From assembly GCF_023618015.1 (NCBI RefSeq), contig NZ_JAJKBJ010000005.1, forward strand, positions 62,001-126,000: DNA of 64,000 nt, read 5' to 3'. Origin of the DNA: Legionella maioricensis (lineage in GTDB: Bacteria > Pseudomonadota > Gammaproteobacteria > Legionellales > Legionellaceae). The notes beneath the pieces are model-generated. The model ran no database searches. It had not been told where the DNA came from and saw only the letters and a program-made list of their open reading frames with translations. A program made the translations under genes and the position numbers. Of this stretch, positions 44,244 to 51,783 are shown piece after piece (within the stretch, counting starts at the first letter, position 1; each line of letters begins with the position of its first letter).

Positions 44244-45845
44244 ATGCCAAAGAATTTAAAAATGTTATCGATTAATGAGGATCGACCTGAAATCAGTGTT
44301 AGATTAAATGAGCTCATTATTCAATATAATAACAGCAATGATTATAATGAAGATAATAGCGGTGCGGATAAAACAATTATTAATGTTGATATTCTTGAAA
44401 AGATAATTGACCTTAGTGAGGATTATATTACTTCTATACCAATTGAAGAGCGCTCATCTTTTCTTAATGAGCAAGATCCTCGCTATTTGCAACTTTTAAC
44501 GAAATTTCCCACCCTTCATCAAATTTTACAATTAGAAAAAAATGCATCAGAACTATTGGAGCTATCTAAATACGGTCAAACCGTGGCGAAAGCACGATGG
44601 AAATTGCTAAGTATGTTTTTCATATCGAATCCAGCTAATCCTACCAAGTTACCGGTCAAGCGACTCGAGGATGAGTATTTCCCGGAGTTTAAATACGCAG
44701 GAGCTGAAGAGAAAGCATCATGGATAAGCGCACCTGAGCCTTTTTATCAAGGTAGCGTGTTAAGCTTAAGAGAGTTTTTACAGAGCATGTCCAGTGTTAT
44801 CTATTTAGATAACATAATCCACTATCAACTCCATTTTAAGGACGGTCTTGTTTATAGTAATGATGGACTTTTATTTAATACCCGGAGGTCAATTGGTTTA
44901 AATATCCAATCTGGTTACTCTATATTTGCGCTATCCCCCGATTTACAGTTATATGCAAGCGATCCGAATACCGTATTAGACCCCAATTTTCATCATTCAT
45001 CTTTTTTTCGAGGGAGGCCAGTTTTATGTGCTGGGGCACTTAGAATTGAGAAAGGTAAGATTATTGAAATAAATTTGCTCAGTGGACATTACAAACCCGA
45101 TAAGAAACAACTATTGGCATTTTTAGCATTATTAGAAGAAGAAGGAGTTGATCTCACCGTTGTTAACGTAAAAGATCATCCACACGGAACGATGCAAAAT
45201 GCAAAATATTACTTAACCCATCGCGGATTTTTAGCCGGTGAAGATTCATATAAAGAGGCTAGAAACGCAAAACTTCAGTTTGAGAATGACAACTACCACA
45301 AACATCTTGAAACGGCAATTCGCCAAGGTCATTTACAAGCAAAATTCGATCAGGCAGTAGATTTTATACATGGAGTATTTTATCCAAAGGATATTTCTCA
45401 TGGCATATTCCTCTTATTGCAGTTGTTACCTGTTAAAGGTATAGGGGATCAAGCGAAGCAATTCTTAGATAATGAGATAGGGCGGTCGATTATAGATATT
45501 TATACGAAATATAACGATAAAAGTGGCTCATATGAAGAGACAGTGATTGAGATACAGGCCCGAATTTCTAAAATCAAAAAACTCGACATTTTATTCTTTT
45601 TTGCGGATTTCTTTAAACATTTAAATAACGAAACATTATTAAAAAGCGTACAAGAACGAGTTATTGAGGTAATAAAACAAAGCAAAAAAATTCATATTAA
45701 AGATGATATTAGTATCAATAAAATTTTAGCGGGATCGCCAAGTTTAGCTACCTATATTACATATAAAGAGCAACACCCTGAGTTATTTGAACAAGAACCA
45801 GCTAAGGTAAGAAGTAATCGCCTTCAACCTAGAAATAAAAATTAG
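44244..45845 (+). CDS. IQM-like domain protein, candidate Dot/Icm effector
   Basis: A 533-residue protein without signal peptide. Residues ~220-310 resemble the core shared by plant IQM (IQ-motif) proteins and fungal relatives: SIFALSPDLQLYAS, FHHSSFFRG (249-257), a CAGALRIEKGKIIEI strand pair, SGHYKPDKKQLLAFLALLEE (from 280), then EGVDLTVVNV. In IQM proteins the equivalent reads FxHSSFLxG...AAGxL...SGHYxPTxxNFxxFxxFLxExxVDL. The flanks (1-215 and 330-533) are helical, charged and specific to this protein. No clear IQ calmodulin-binding motif is seen. A eukaryote-like domain in a bacterium with this gene content suggests a translocated effector. Host target and biochemistry are unknown. A 20-bp hairpin follows. 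Confidence 0.65.
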   Translation: MPKNLKMLSINEDRPEISVRLNELIIQYNNSNDYNEDNSGADKTIINVDILEKIIDLSEDYITSIPIEERSSFLNEQDPRYLQLLTKFPTLHQILQLEKNASELLELSKYGQTVAKARWKLLSMFFISNPANPTKLPVKRLEDEYFPEFKYAGAEEKASWISAPEPFYQGSVLSLREFLQSMSSVIYLDNIIHYQLHFKDGLVYSNDGLLFNTRRSIGLNIQSGYSIFALSPDLQLYASDPNTVLDPNFHHSSFFRGRPVLCAGALRIEKGKIIEINLLSGHYKPDKKQLLAFLALLEEEGVDLTVVNVKDHPHGTMQNAKYYLTHRGFLAGEDSYKEARNAKLQFENDNYHKHLETAIRQGHLQAKFDQAVDFIHGVFYPKDISHGIFLLLQLLPVKGIGDQAKQFLDNEIGRSIIDIYTKYNDKSGSYEETVIEIQARISKIKKLDILFFFADFFKHLNNETLLKSVQERVIEVIKQSKKIHIKDDISINKILAGSPSLATYITYKEQHPELFEQEPAKVRSNRLQPRNKN

Positions 45846-45853
45846 GGTAAGGT

Positions 45854-45906
45854 GTAGATACTGTCTTTTAATGTAAGAGAAATTTCCATTAAAAGACAGT
45901 ATCTAC
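45854..45906. terminator. Perfect 20-bp hairpin between convergent genes
   Basis: Arms 45854-45873 and 45887-45906 are perfectly complementary over 20 bases with a 13-base loop, starting nine bases after the stop of the IQM-like gene and facing the stop of the oxidoreductase gene. It should act as a bidirectional terminator. Confidence 0.8.
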
Positions 45907-45943
45907 TCAGTAAAATGGAGCTGGATTCCGTTTTTTCCTTTAT

Positions 45944-46912
45944 TTAACTGATGTGAACCACAATTTTTCCGAAATGCTCGCTGGACTGCATGTATTGATG
46001 AGCCTGTTCGATTTCCTCAAATTTAAATTCACGATCAATAATAGGGGCAAAATTTTTATTTATTAGATCATTAAACCAGTGTTGATGGGCTAAGCGCCAC
46101 AGTCTGTTTTTTTCTTCCATGCTTTGTGGCCTGAGAACAAAACCCGTAATCTGCAGCCTTTTACGCATGATTAAGGCCAGATTGCATTCAACAGTACTTC
46201 CTTTAAGACAGGCAATTTGGATCAATTTACCTTGAGGTTTTAGAAGGTGAAGGTGTTTATTAAAATAGTCTCCACCAATAAAATCAAGGATCAGATCAAT
46301 ACTTTGCTCCTCGATTAAGTCTTCAAAATCATTTTCCTTGTAATCGATTACCTGATCAGCGCCAAGAGCCAAGGCTTTATCAATCTTGTTTTTATTGCCT
46401 ACAGTGGTAATCACTGTTGCTTTAGTGAGCTTTGCCATTTGAATTGCCAGGGAAGCGATACCACTCCCTGCTCCATGAATCAACAGAATTTGTCCGGGTT
46501 GCAGTGAGCCCAGATCGAAAAGAGTGGCGTAAACCGTGGTTAGTGCCTCAGGCAAAGCCGCCGCAAGCGTATAATCCCAGTTATGTGGAATGAGATGAGC
46601 CAGTGATTCATCAACAGGGCACAATTCAGCATAGGCCCCGCTGCCAACGAGACCATAAACTCTATCTCCGGGTTTAAACTGACTGACTTTTCTACCTACC
46701 TCTATCACATCGCCTGCTACTTCAAGGCCAGGTATATCTGATTCACCTGCTGGTGGCGGATATTTACCATATCGTTGCATTAAATCTGCTCTGTTTAATG
46801 CCGTTGCTCTGACTTGTACTAAAATTTGCGAATCACTGTATTTAGGAGAAGGTCCTTCAGCAATAACTAATTGGCTGTGCGCACCTGGATTTTCTATGTG
46901 TATGTATCGCAA
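45944..46912 (-). CDS. NAD(P)H:quinone oxidoreductase (PIG3/Qor-type MDR family)
   Basis: A 322-residue member of the zinc-independent medium-chain dehydrogenase superfamily. The GroES-like catalytic domain (residues 1-125) contains ALNRADLMQRYGKYPPPAG and IPGLEVAG, which is the PIG3/TP53I3 pattern. The NADPH-binding Rossmann domain has LIHGAGSGIASLAIQMAK (near residues 143-160). Structural and catalytic zinc-binding cysteines are not present. It likely reduces quinones or similar electrophiles one or two electrons at a time using NADPH. The gene appears monocistronic. Confidence 0.88.
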   Translation of the reverse strand: MRYIHIENPGAHSQLVIAEGPSPKYSDSQILVQVRATALNRADLMQRYGKYPPPAGESDIPGLEVAGDVIEVGRKVSQFKPGDRVYGLVGSGAYAELCPVDESLAHLIPHNWDYTLAAALPEALTTVYATLFDLGSLQPGQILLIHGAGSGIASLAIQMAKLTKATVITTVGNKNKIDKALALGADQVIDYKENDFEDLIEEQSIDLILDFIGGDYFNKHLHLLKPQGKLIQIACLKGSTVECNLALIMRKRLQITGFVLRPQSMEEKNRLWRLAHQHWFNDLINKNFAPIIDREFKFEEIEQAHQYMQSSEHFGKIVVHIS

Positions 46913-47284
46913 AATTTGTTCCTCCGGTTAAGTTCGAAGCTATTTGAACAGAGACAAAGCCATTACTTTTAAATTAGCTACCTTAAAGGCTCAGAAACTC
47001 GATTGTAAAAAACATGAGCTATTAGGCGAGAAGGTGCATAAGATATCTTAAATAATTTATACTACATTAACTCGTTTAGAGCTCGCATAATTATCGAAAA
47101 TCGCTATATAATCTTATTTTGAAGTGCTGTAGTGAATAGAATTTACGAAACCTGCCAAACTAGAAGCAGAAAATTTTTATAAGCATTTAGATTAATTAAC
47201 TATTTGAATTAGAAATTTCTTAAAAAGATTGAATGGTTGGTAAATCCTAATCTAATACATCATTAATCGCTATATGGTTGGCTA
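46913..47284. other. Divergent intergenic region upstream of ugpA
   Basis: A 372-base, very AT-rich gap between the divergent oxidoreductase gene and ugpA. No open frame, repeat or RNA gene is seen. It must hold promoters for both directions, but I cannot place a confident -35/-10 pair. No clear Pho box (CTGTCAT-type) repeats were found. Confidence 0.5.
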
Positions 47285-48163
47285 ATGGCTAAATTTAATC
47301 ACCAAAGTCTCTATGCTTGGCTCTTTATAGTTCCACAACTTTTTATCACTGTCGTGTTTTTTATTTGGCCTGCTTGCAGTGCTCTGAGGCAATCTTTTTT
47401 TTATAGCGATGCTTTTGGCTTGCATCAGCATTTTGCTGGACTCACCAATTTTTTTGATTTATTCCTTGATCCCGCATATGCCAAAGCAGTTTGGGTTACC
47501 TTCGTTATCGCGATTAGTGTTACATTTTTTACCATGAGTCTGGGGCTCATTATGGCGTGTTTAGTACGTAATCGGGTTAAAAGCCAAGGTATTTATAAAT
47601 CCTTGTTGATTTGGCCTTATGCCATCGCCCCGGCCGTGGCCGCTATCCTGTGGCGTTTTTTATGTCACCCAACCTTAGGATGGATGACTCAGGCGTTACA
47701 GTCTGTAGGTATTCATTTTGATTATGTAAATAATGCACATCAAGCCATGTTGGTCGTTATTTTGACGGCCAGTTGGCAGCAGTTTAGCTATAATTTTTTA
47801 TTTTATTTTGCCGCCCTTAAAGCGGTGCCACAGAGCCTAATTGACGCAGCTATTATTGATGGTGCTTCTCCCAGGCAACGTTTTTGGCAAATCATTATGC
47901 CTCTATTATCTCCCACCACCTTTTTTCTTTTAATTATGAATCTCATCTATGGTTTTTTTGATACCTTCGGTATTATTCAAGTAATGACTCATGGCGGACC
48001 GGGTAACAGTACTACTAATCTAATTTATAAAGTATATGAAGATGGATTTGTAGGAATGGATTTGGGCAGTTCATCTGCTCAATCAGTATTATTAATGGCC
48101 ATTGTTGGGGTAGTCTCTTTGCTGCAATTCAGATATCTGGAAAAAAAGGTTCATTACGAATGA
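47285..48163 (+). CDS. ugpA: sn-Glycerol-3-phosphate ABC transporter permease UgpA
   Basis: A 292-residue inner-membrane permease with six hydrophobic helices and the cytoplasmic coupling loop DAAIIDGASPRQRFWQIIMPLL (EAA motif). Sequence features such as YAIAPAVAAILWRFL and GGPGNSTTNLIYKVYEDGF match UgpA more than MalF. With UgpE it would form the channel for glycerol-3-phosphate or glycerophosphodiesters. Its stop overlaps the ugpE start by ATGA. Confidence 0.88.
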   Translation: MAKFNHQSLYAWLFIVPQLFITVVFFIWPACSALRQSFFYSDAFGLHQHFAGLTNFFDLFLDPAYAKAVWVTFVIAISVTFFTMSLGLIMACLVRNRVKSQGIYKSLLIWPYAIAPAVAAILWRFLCHPTLGWMTQALQSVGIHFDYVNNAHQAMLVVILTASWQQFSYNFLFYFAALKAVPQSLIDAAIIDGASPRQRFWQIIMPLLSPTTFFLLIMNLIYGFFDTFGIIQVMTHGGPGNSTTNLIYKVYEDGFVGMDLGSSSAQSVLLMAIVGVVSLLQFRYLEKKVHYE

Positions 48164-48990
48164 AACTATTTATTAATCGCGTGTTATCACATGGATTATT
48201 AGTTTTATTTATTATGTTCATGCTATTACCTTTATATTTAGCAATAGTTGCTGCGAGTAATGAAGGTGCTGCAATGATGCAATCGCAACTCCCACTTCTT
48301 CCGGGCTCTTCTTTTTTTAAAAATATGAAAACCGTATTGACGGAAGGGTTATCGGTTACTGGAGGCGAACCGATTACCTCTATGTTATTGAATAGCTTGT
48401 TGATGGCTTTTGGTATTGCTTTTGGCAAAATCATCCTGGCTTTAGGTTCTGCCTTTGCCTTGGTTTATTTTGATTTTCCTTTTAAGAAGTGGTGCTTTGC
48501 ATTTATATTTGCCACCATGATGTTACCCGTAGAAGTAAGGATTGTTCCTACTTTTCAAGTGGTTGCCTCGTTTGGATTATTGAATTCATTTTCAGGATTA
48601 ACTTTGCCTCTTCTCGCATCAGCTACAGGGACCTTTCTATTTCGGCAGTTTTTTAAAACCATTCCCAAGGAGTTGGTTGATGCAGCAAAATTGGATGGGG
48701 CAGGCCCCGTACGCTTTTTTTTCGATATTGTTTTGCCTTTATCCAAAACTCAAATTTCCGCCTTATTTGTCATTTTATTTGTTTATGGGTGGAATCAGTA
48801 TTTATGGCCTCTGGTCATTACTACAGAAACCAAAATGGCTACTATAGTGATGGGCATTCGATATTTGGCGGGGGTCGCGGATCAAGTTCCAGAATGGCAT
48901 TATATTATGACCGTCGCATTGATTGCTCTGATTCCACCCTGTATGGTGGTTATGGTGATGCAACGGTGGTTTGAAAAAGGATTAAAGTAG
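48160..48990 (+). CDS. ugpE: sn-Glycerol-3-phosphate ABC transporter permease UgpE
   Basis: A 276-residue second permease subunit with about six helices. The EAA coupling loop is DAAKLDGAGPVRFFFDIVLPL, and the YGWNQYLWPLVITTETKMATIVMGI stretch is typical of UgpE. It is coupled to ugpA upstream (ATGA) and separated by one base from ugpC downstream. Confidence 0.88.
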   Translation: MKLFINRVLSHGLLVLFIMFMLLPLYLAIVAASNEGAAMMQSQLPLLPGSSFFKNMKTVLTEGLSVTGGEPITSMLLNSLLMAFGIAFGKIILALGSAFALVYFDFPFKKWCFAFIFATMMLPVEVRIVPTFQVVASFGLLNSFSGLTLPLLASATGTFLFRQFFKTIPKELVDAAKLDGAGPVRFFFDIVLPLSKTQISALFVILFVYGWNQYLWPLVITTETKMATIVMGIRYLAGVADQVPEWHYIMTVALIALIPPCMVVMVMQRWFEKGLK

Positions 48991-48991
48991 C

Positions 48992-50083
48992 ATGGCAACT
49001 GTTGATTTAATAGACGTATCAAAACATGTTGGACCAACAACCATTTTGAATAAATTAAGTTTAAGCATCAAAAAGGGTGAGTTCATGGTGGTGGTTGGTC
49101 CTTCTGGTTGCGGTAAGTCGACCTTATTACGATTAATCGCGGGACTTGATGAAATCAGTTCTGGAACAATCAAGATCAATAATCAATGCGTCAATGAGCT
49201 TCCTGCAGCCAAAAGAGATATGGCTATGGTTTTTCAAAATTATGCTCTTTATCCGCATATGACTGTTTTTGACAATATGGCTTACGCATTAAAAATGAGA
49301 CGTTTTAGCAATAAAGAGATTAACCAGCGGGTTACAGATGTGGCTAAATTACTTCAGTTAACTCCTTATCTGGAGAGGAAACCCCAAGCTCTTTCAGGTG
49401 GTCAAAAACAAAGAGTCGCCATGGGAAGAGCTATGGTGCGTTCCCCTGCAGTATTTTTATTTGATGAACCACTATCTAATTTAGATGCAAAATTGCGAAC
49501 AGAAATGCGTCATGAAATAAAAAGATTACATCAACAATTTAATACAACCAGTCTGTATGTGACCCATGATCAAACAGAAGCAATGACTATGGCGGAACGG
49601 GTTTTAGTGCTTAATCAGGGGCTGGTTGAGCAAATTGGAACACCGCAAGAGCTCTATCAAAATCCTGCCACTCTTTTTGTGGCAGGATTTACAGGGCATT
49701 ATCCCATTAATTTTATTAATGGGACATTTGATAAAAAGACTAACACTATTCAATCCAGTTTAGGAGTTCATTATGCGGCTCCCGAATGGACAGAAGATCC
49801 TGCAGATAATAGCCAGTTAATTTTGGCCATCAGACCGGAACATGTTCAGCTCTGTTCTGAGAACAATCAGCAAGGTATTGAGCTTCAAGTTGAATTTATT
49901 GATGATATGGGAGCAGATAAGTTGATCCAGGCTAAGTGCATTAAAAATGAAGAACGACTTAGTTTGCGTATTCCAGCAGATCATCCTTTGGCAAATGGAA
50001 AAATACATGTTGAACTACCTAAATTAAAATTGCATGTATTTCATCAGAAAACAGGTAAACGTATTGGAGAATGGCGTGGCTAA
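48992..50083 (+). CDS. ugpC: sn-Glycerol-3-phosphate ABC transporter ATPase UgpC
   Basis: A 363-residue ATP-binding subunit of the MalK/UgpC class. Walker A is GPSGCGKST (about residues 37-45), the Q-loop is MVFQNYALYPHMT, the signature is LSGGQKQR, and Walker B is VFLFDEPLSNLDAKLR. A C-terminal TOBE regulatory domain (from ~240) is present. It forms the motor of the UgpAE transporter. No ugpB (periplasmic binding protein) gene lies in the window, so the binding protein must be encoded elsewhere. The next gene starts inside its last codons. Confidence 0.92.
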   Translation: MATVDLIDVSKHVGPTTILNKLSLSIKKGEFMVVVGPSGCGKSTLLRLIAGLDEISSGTIKINNQCVNELPAAKRDMAMVFQNYALYPHMTVFDNMAYALKMRRFSNKEINQRVTDVAKLLQLTPYLERKPQALSGGQKQRVAMGRAMVRSPAVFLFDEPLSNLDAKLRTEMRHEIKRLHQQFNTTSLYVTHDQTEAMTMAERVLVLNQGLVEQIGTPQELYQNPATLFVAGFTGHYPINFINGTFDKKTNTIQSSLGVHYAAPEWTEDPADNSQLILAIRPEHVQLCSENNQQGIELQVEFIDDMGADKLIQAKCIKNEERLSLRIPADHPLANGKIHVELPKLKLHVFHQKTGKRIGEWRG

Positions 50084-50951
50084 AGCAAAGAATAAATTAA
50101 AATTAATTGATGCTCCTGTCTATCGTTATTGGGAGGCACTTTATATGTCCTTTTATTCAAGACGTTTGTATGTTGATGTAGGCAAGCGTTGGCGCGGTCT
50201 TGGAATACTCTATCTTCTATTAGCCATTGCCGTACTGTCTATTCCATTTGCGGTAAGAATGAGTATTAATTTAAATCAATCTTTTAATGATCAAATTATT
50301 GAACCCTTGCTGTTATTGCCCCCCGTTTATGTCCAAAATGGAAAAGCATCGTTGGATAAACCCATGCCTTACCTTGTTAAAAATAAAAAAAATCAGGTAG
50401 TTTTAATTGTAGATACGACGGGAAAAATAGATAAATTTGGCCCAGAATATCCTTATCTTAATATTCTCATTAATAAAGACAAAATTTATTTTAAAATACC
50501 AACCCCCCAACTGTTTGGCTCAAATACGACGGAACTTAATCCAGGCGTTCCTTTATCTCAATCTTTTGGCGAAGGAACGAATTTTGTATTCAGTGGTAAA
50601 AAAATAGTCGAAGAAAATAATATGATGGGGTTGAAATATGCATCGGAATTGATGATTTATCCCATAGTCGTGGCCATGTTTTATTCCATGTTTGTCGTGA
50701 TTTTTTTAGTGCTTGCATTTTTGGGACAAGTTTTTTCGAATATCTTTTTTTCGTTTAAAATTTCATTTATGCAGTCCAGTCGATTATTCCTTGTTGCTAC
50801 AACGCCCATGCTCTTGGTTTTAATGTCGTTGTTAACTCTTGATGCAATATTCCCTGGACTTGGTTTTATTTTATTGGTCCTCATTACCTTATACTTTAGT
50901 TTTGCCGTGTATTCATTGAAAGCAGAAAGTACTCGGATGGCGAACTTATGA
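50076..50951 (+). CDS. DUF1189-like integral membrane protein
   Basis: A 291-residue protein. The GTG at 50076 is chosen because a GGAG site (50066-50069) is six bases upstream; the ATG at 50034 lies deep in ugpC. The N-terminal cytoplasmic segment ends in MSFYSRRLYVDVGKRWRG, followed by a first transmembrane helix (YLLLAIAVLSIPFAVRM). A ~130-residue extracytoplasmic loop and about four more helices follow in the C-terminal third. This layout matches DUF1189 proteins, whose function is unknown. It overlaps ugpC by eight bases and the downstream hydrolase by ATGA, so it is part of the same operon. Confidence 0.7.
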   Translation: MAKAKNKLKLIDAPVYRYWEALYMSFYSRRLYVDVGKRWRGLGILYLLLAIAVLSIPFAVRMSINLNQSFNDQIIEPLLLLPPVYVQNGKASLDKPMPYLVKNKKNQVVLIVDTTGKIDKFGPEYPYLNILINKDKIYFKIPTPQLFGSNTTELNPGVPLSQSFGEGTNFVFSGKKIVEENNMMGLKYASELMIYPIVVAMFYSMFVVIFLVLAFLGQVFSNIFFSFKISFMQSSRLFLVATTPMLLVLMSLLTLDAIFPGLGFILLVLITLYFSFAVYSLKAESTRMANL

Positions 50952-51730
50952 GAGAGCTAATCCATTTTGCTCATGGCAATGGATTTCCCTCACTCTGCTA
51001 TAAGCAAATGTTAGATCATTTGGAGGCGAGATTTAATTATTGTTATATAGATAGGATAGGCCATGATCCTTTGTATCCTGTAAGTGAAAATTGGCATAAT
51101 CTAGTTAAAGAAGTTCTTGCCAGTATTAAAAGACAAGCACAACAACCTGTAATCGCCGTGGGGCATTCTTTAGGAGGAGTATTAAGTTTATTGGCTGCAA
51201 TAGAAGAGCCGCAATTATTTAAAGGCGTGATTATGTTGGATTCTCCGCTTATTGGTCCTTTTAAATCCAATATGGTGAAACTGGCAAAATCTCTAGGTGT
51301 TATCGATCGTATTACTCCAGCACTCAGAACTAAAGGACGAAGGGATTATTGGCAAAATCACGATCAACTGATTCGTTACCTAAGGACTCGTGACTTATTC
51401 AAAACTTTTACCGATGAATGTTTGAATGATTACATCACGTATGGTTTGGAGTATAAAGAAAACGGGTATTACTTACGTTTTGATAGACATATTGAATATC
51501 AAATTTACCGCACCATCCCCCATATTATTCCCCAATATAAAGGGAAACTATTAACCCCATCTGTATTGATATATGGTGACAAAAGTTCTGTGGTTGATAG
51601 AATGGATGTGCGTTATATGAAAAACCATTTTAAGATAAAATGTTTTAAAACCAAGGGCACTCATTTATTCCCAATGGAGTACCCGGAAGCTGTTGCTCAA
51701 CAGATAATAGCTGCTGTGGATGCACTATAA
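50948..51730 (+). CDS. Alpha/beta hydrolase
   Basis: A 260-residue cytoplasmic protein of the alpha/beta hydrolase fold. The oxyanion segment is FAHGNGFPS (residues 7-15), the nucleophile elbow is VGHSLGG with S74, the acid lies in the IYGDKSSVVD region and the histidine in GTHLFPMEYP. No signal peptide is present. The FAHGNG opening is common in small esterases and lipase-like enzymes. Coupling to the ugp genes through the DUF1189 gene suggests a role in cleaving an imported or membrane-derived ester, but the substrate is inferred only. Confidence 0.85.
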   Translation: MRELIHFAHGNGFPSLCYKQMLDHLEARFNYCYIDRIGHDPLYPVSENWHNLVKEVLASIKRQAQQPVIAVGHSLGGVLSLLAAIEEPQLFKGVIMLDSPLIGPFKSNMVKLAKSLGVIDRITPALRTKGRRDYWQNHDQLIRYLRTRDLFKTFTDECLNDYITYGLEYKENGYYLRFDRHIEYQIYRTIPHIIPQYKGKLLTPSVLIYGDKSSVVDRMDVRYMKNHFKIKCFKTKGTHLFPMEYPEAVAQQIIAAVDAL

Positions 51731-51783
51731 TTTAAATAAATGCCTGGTGTTAAATCGGGTTGGCAGATAATAAGGAGAGGGCT

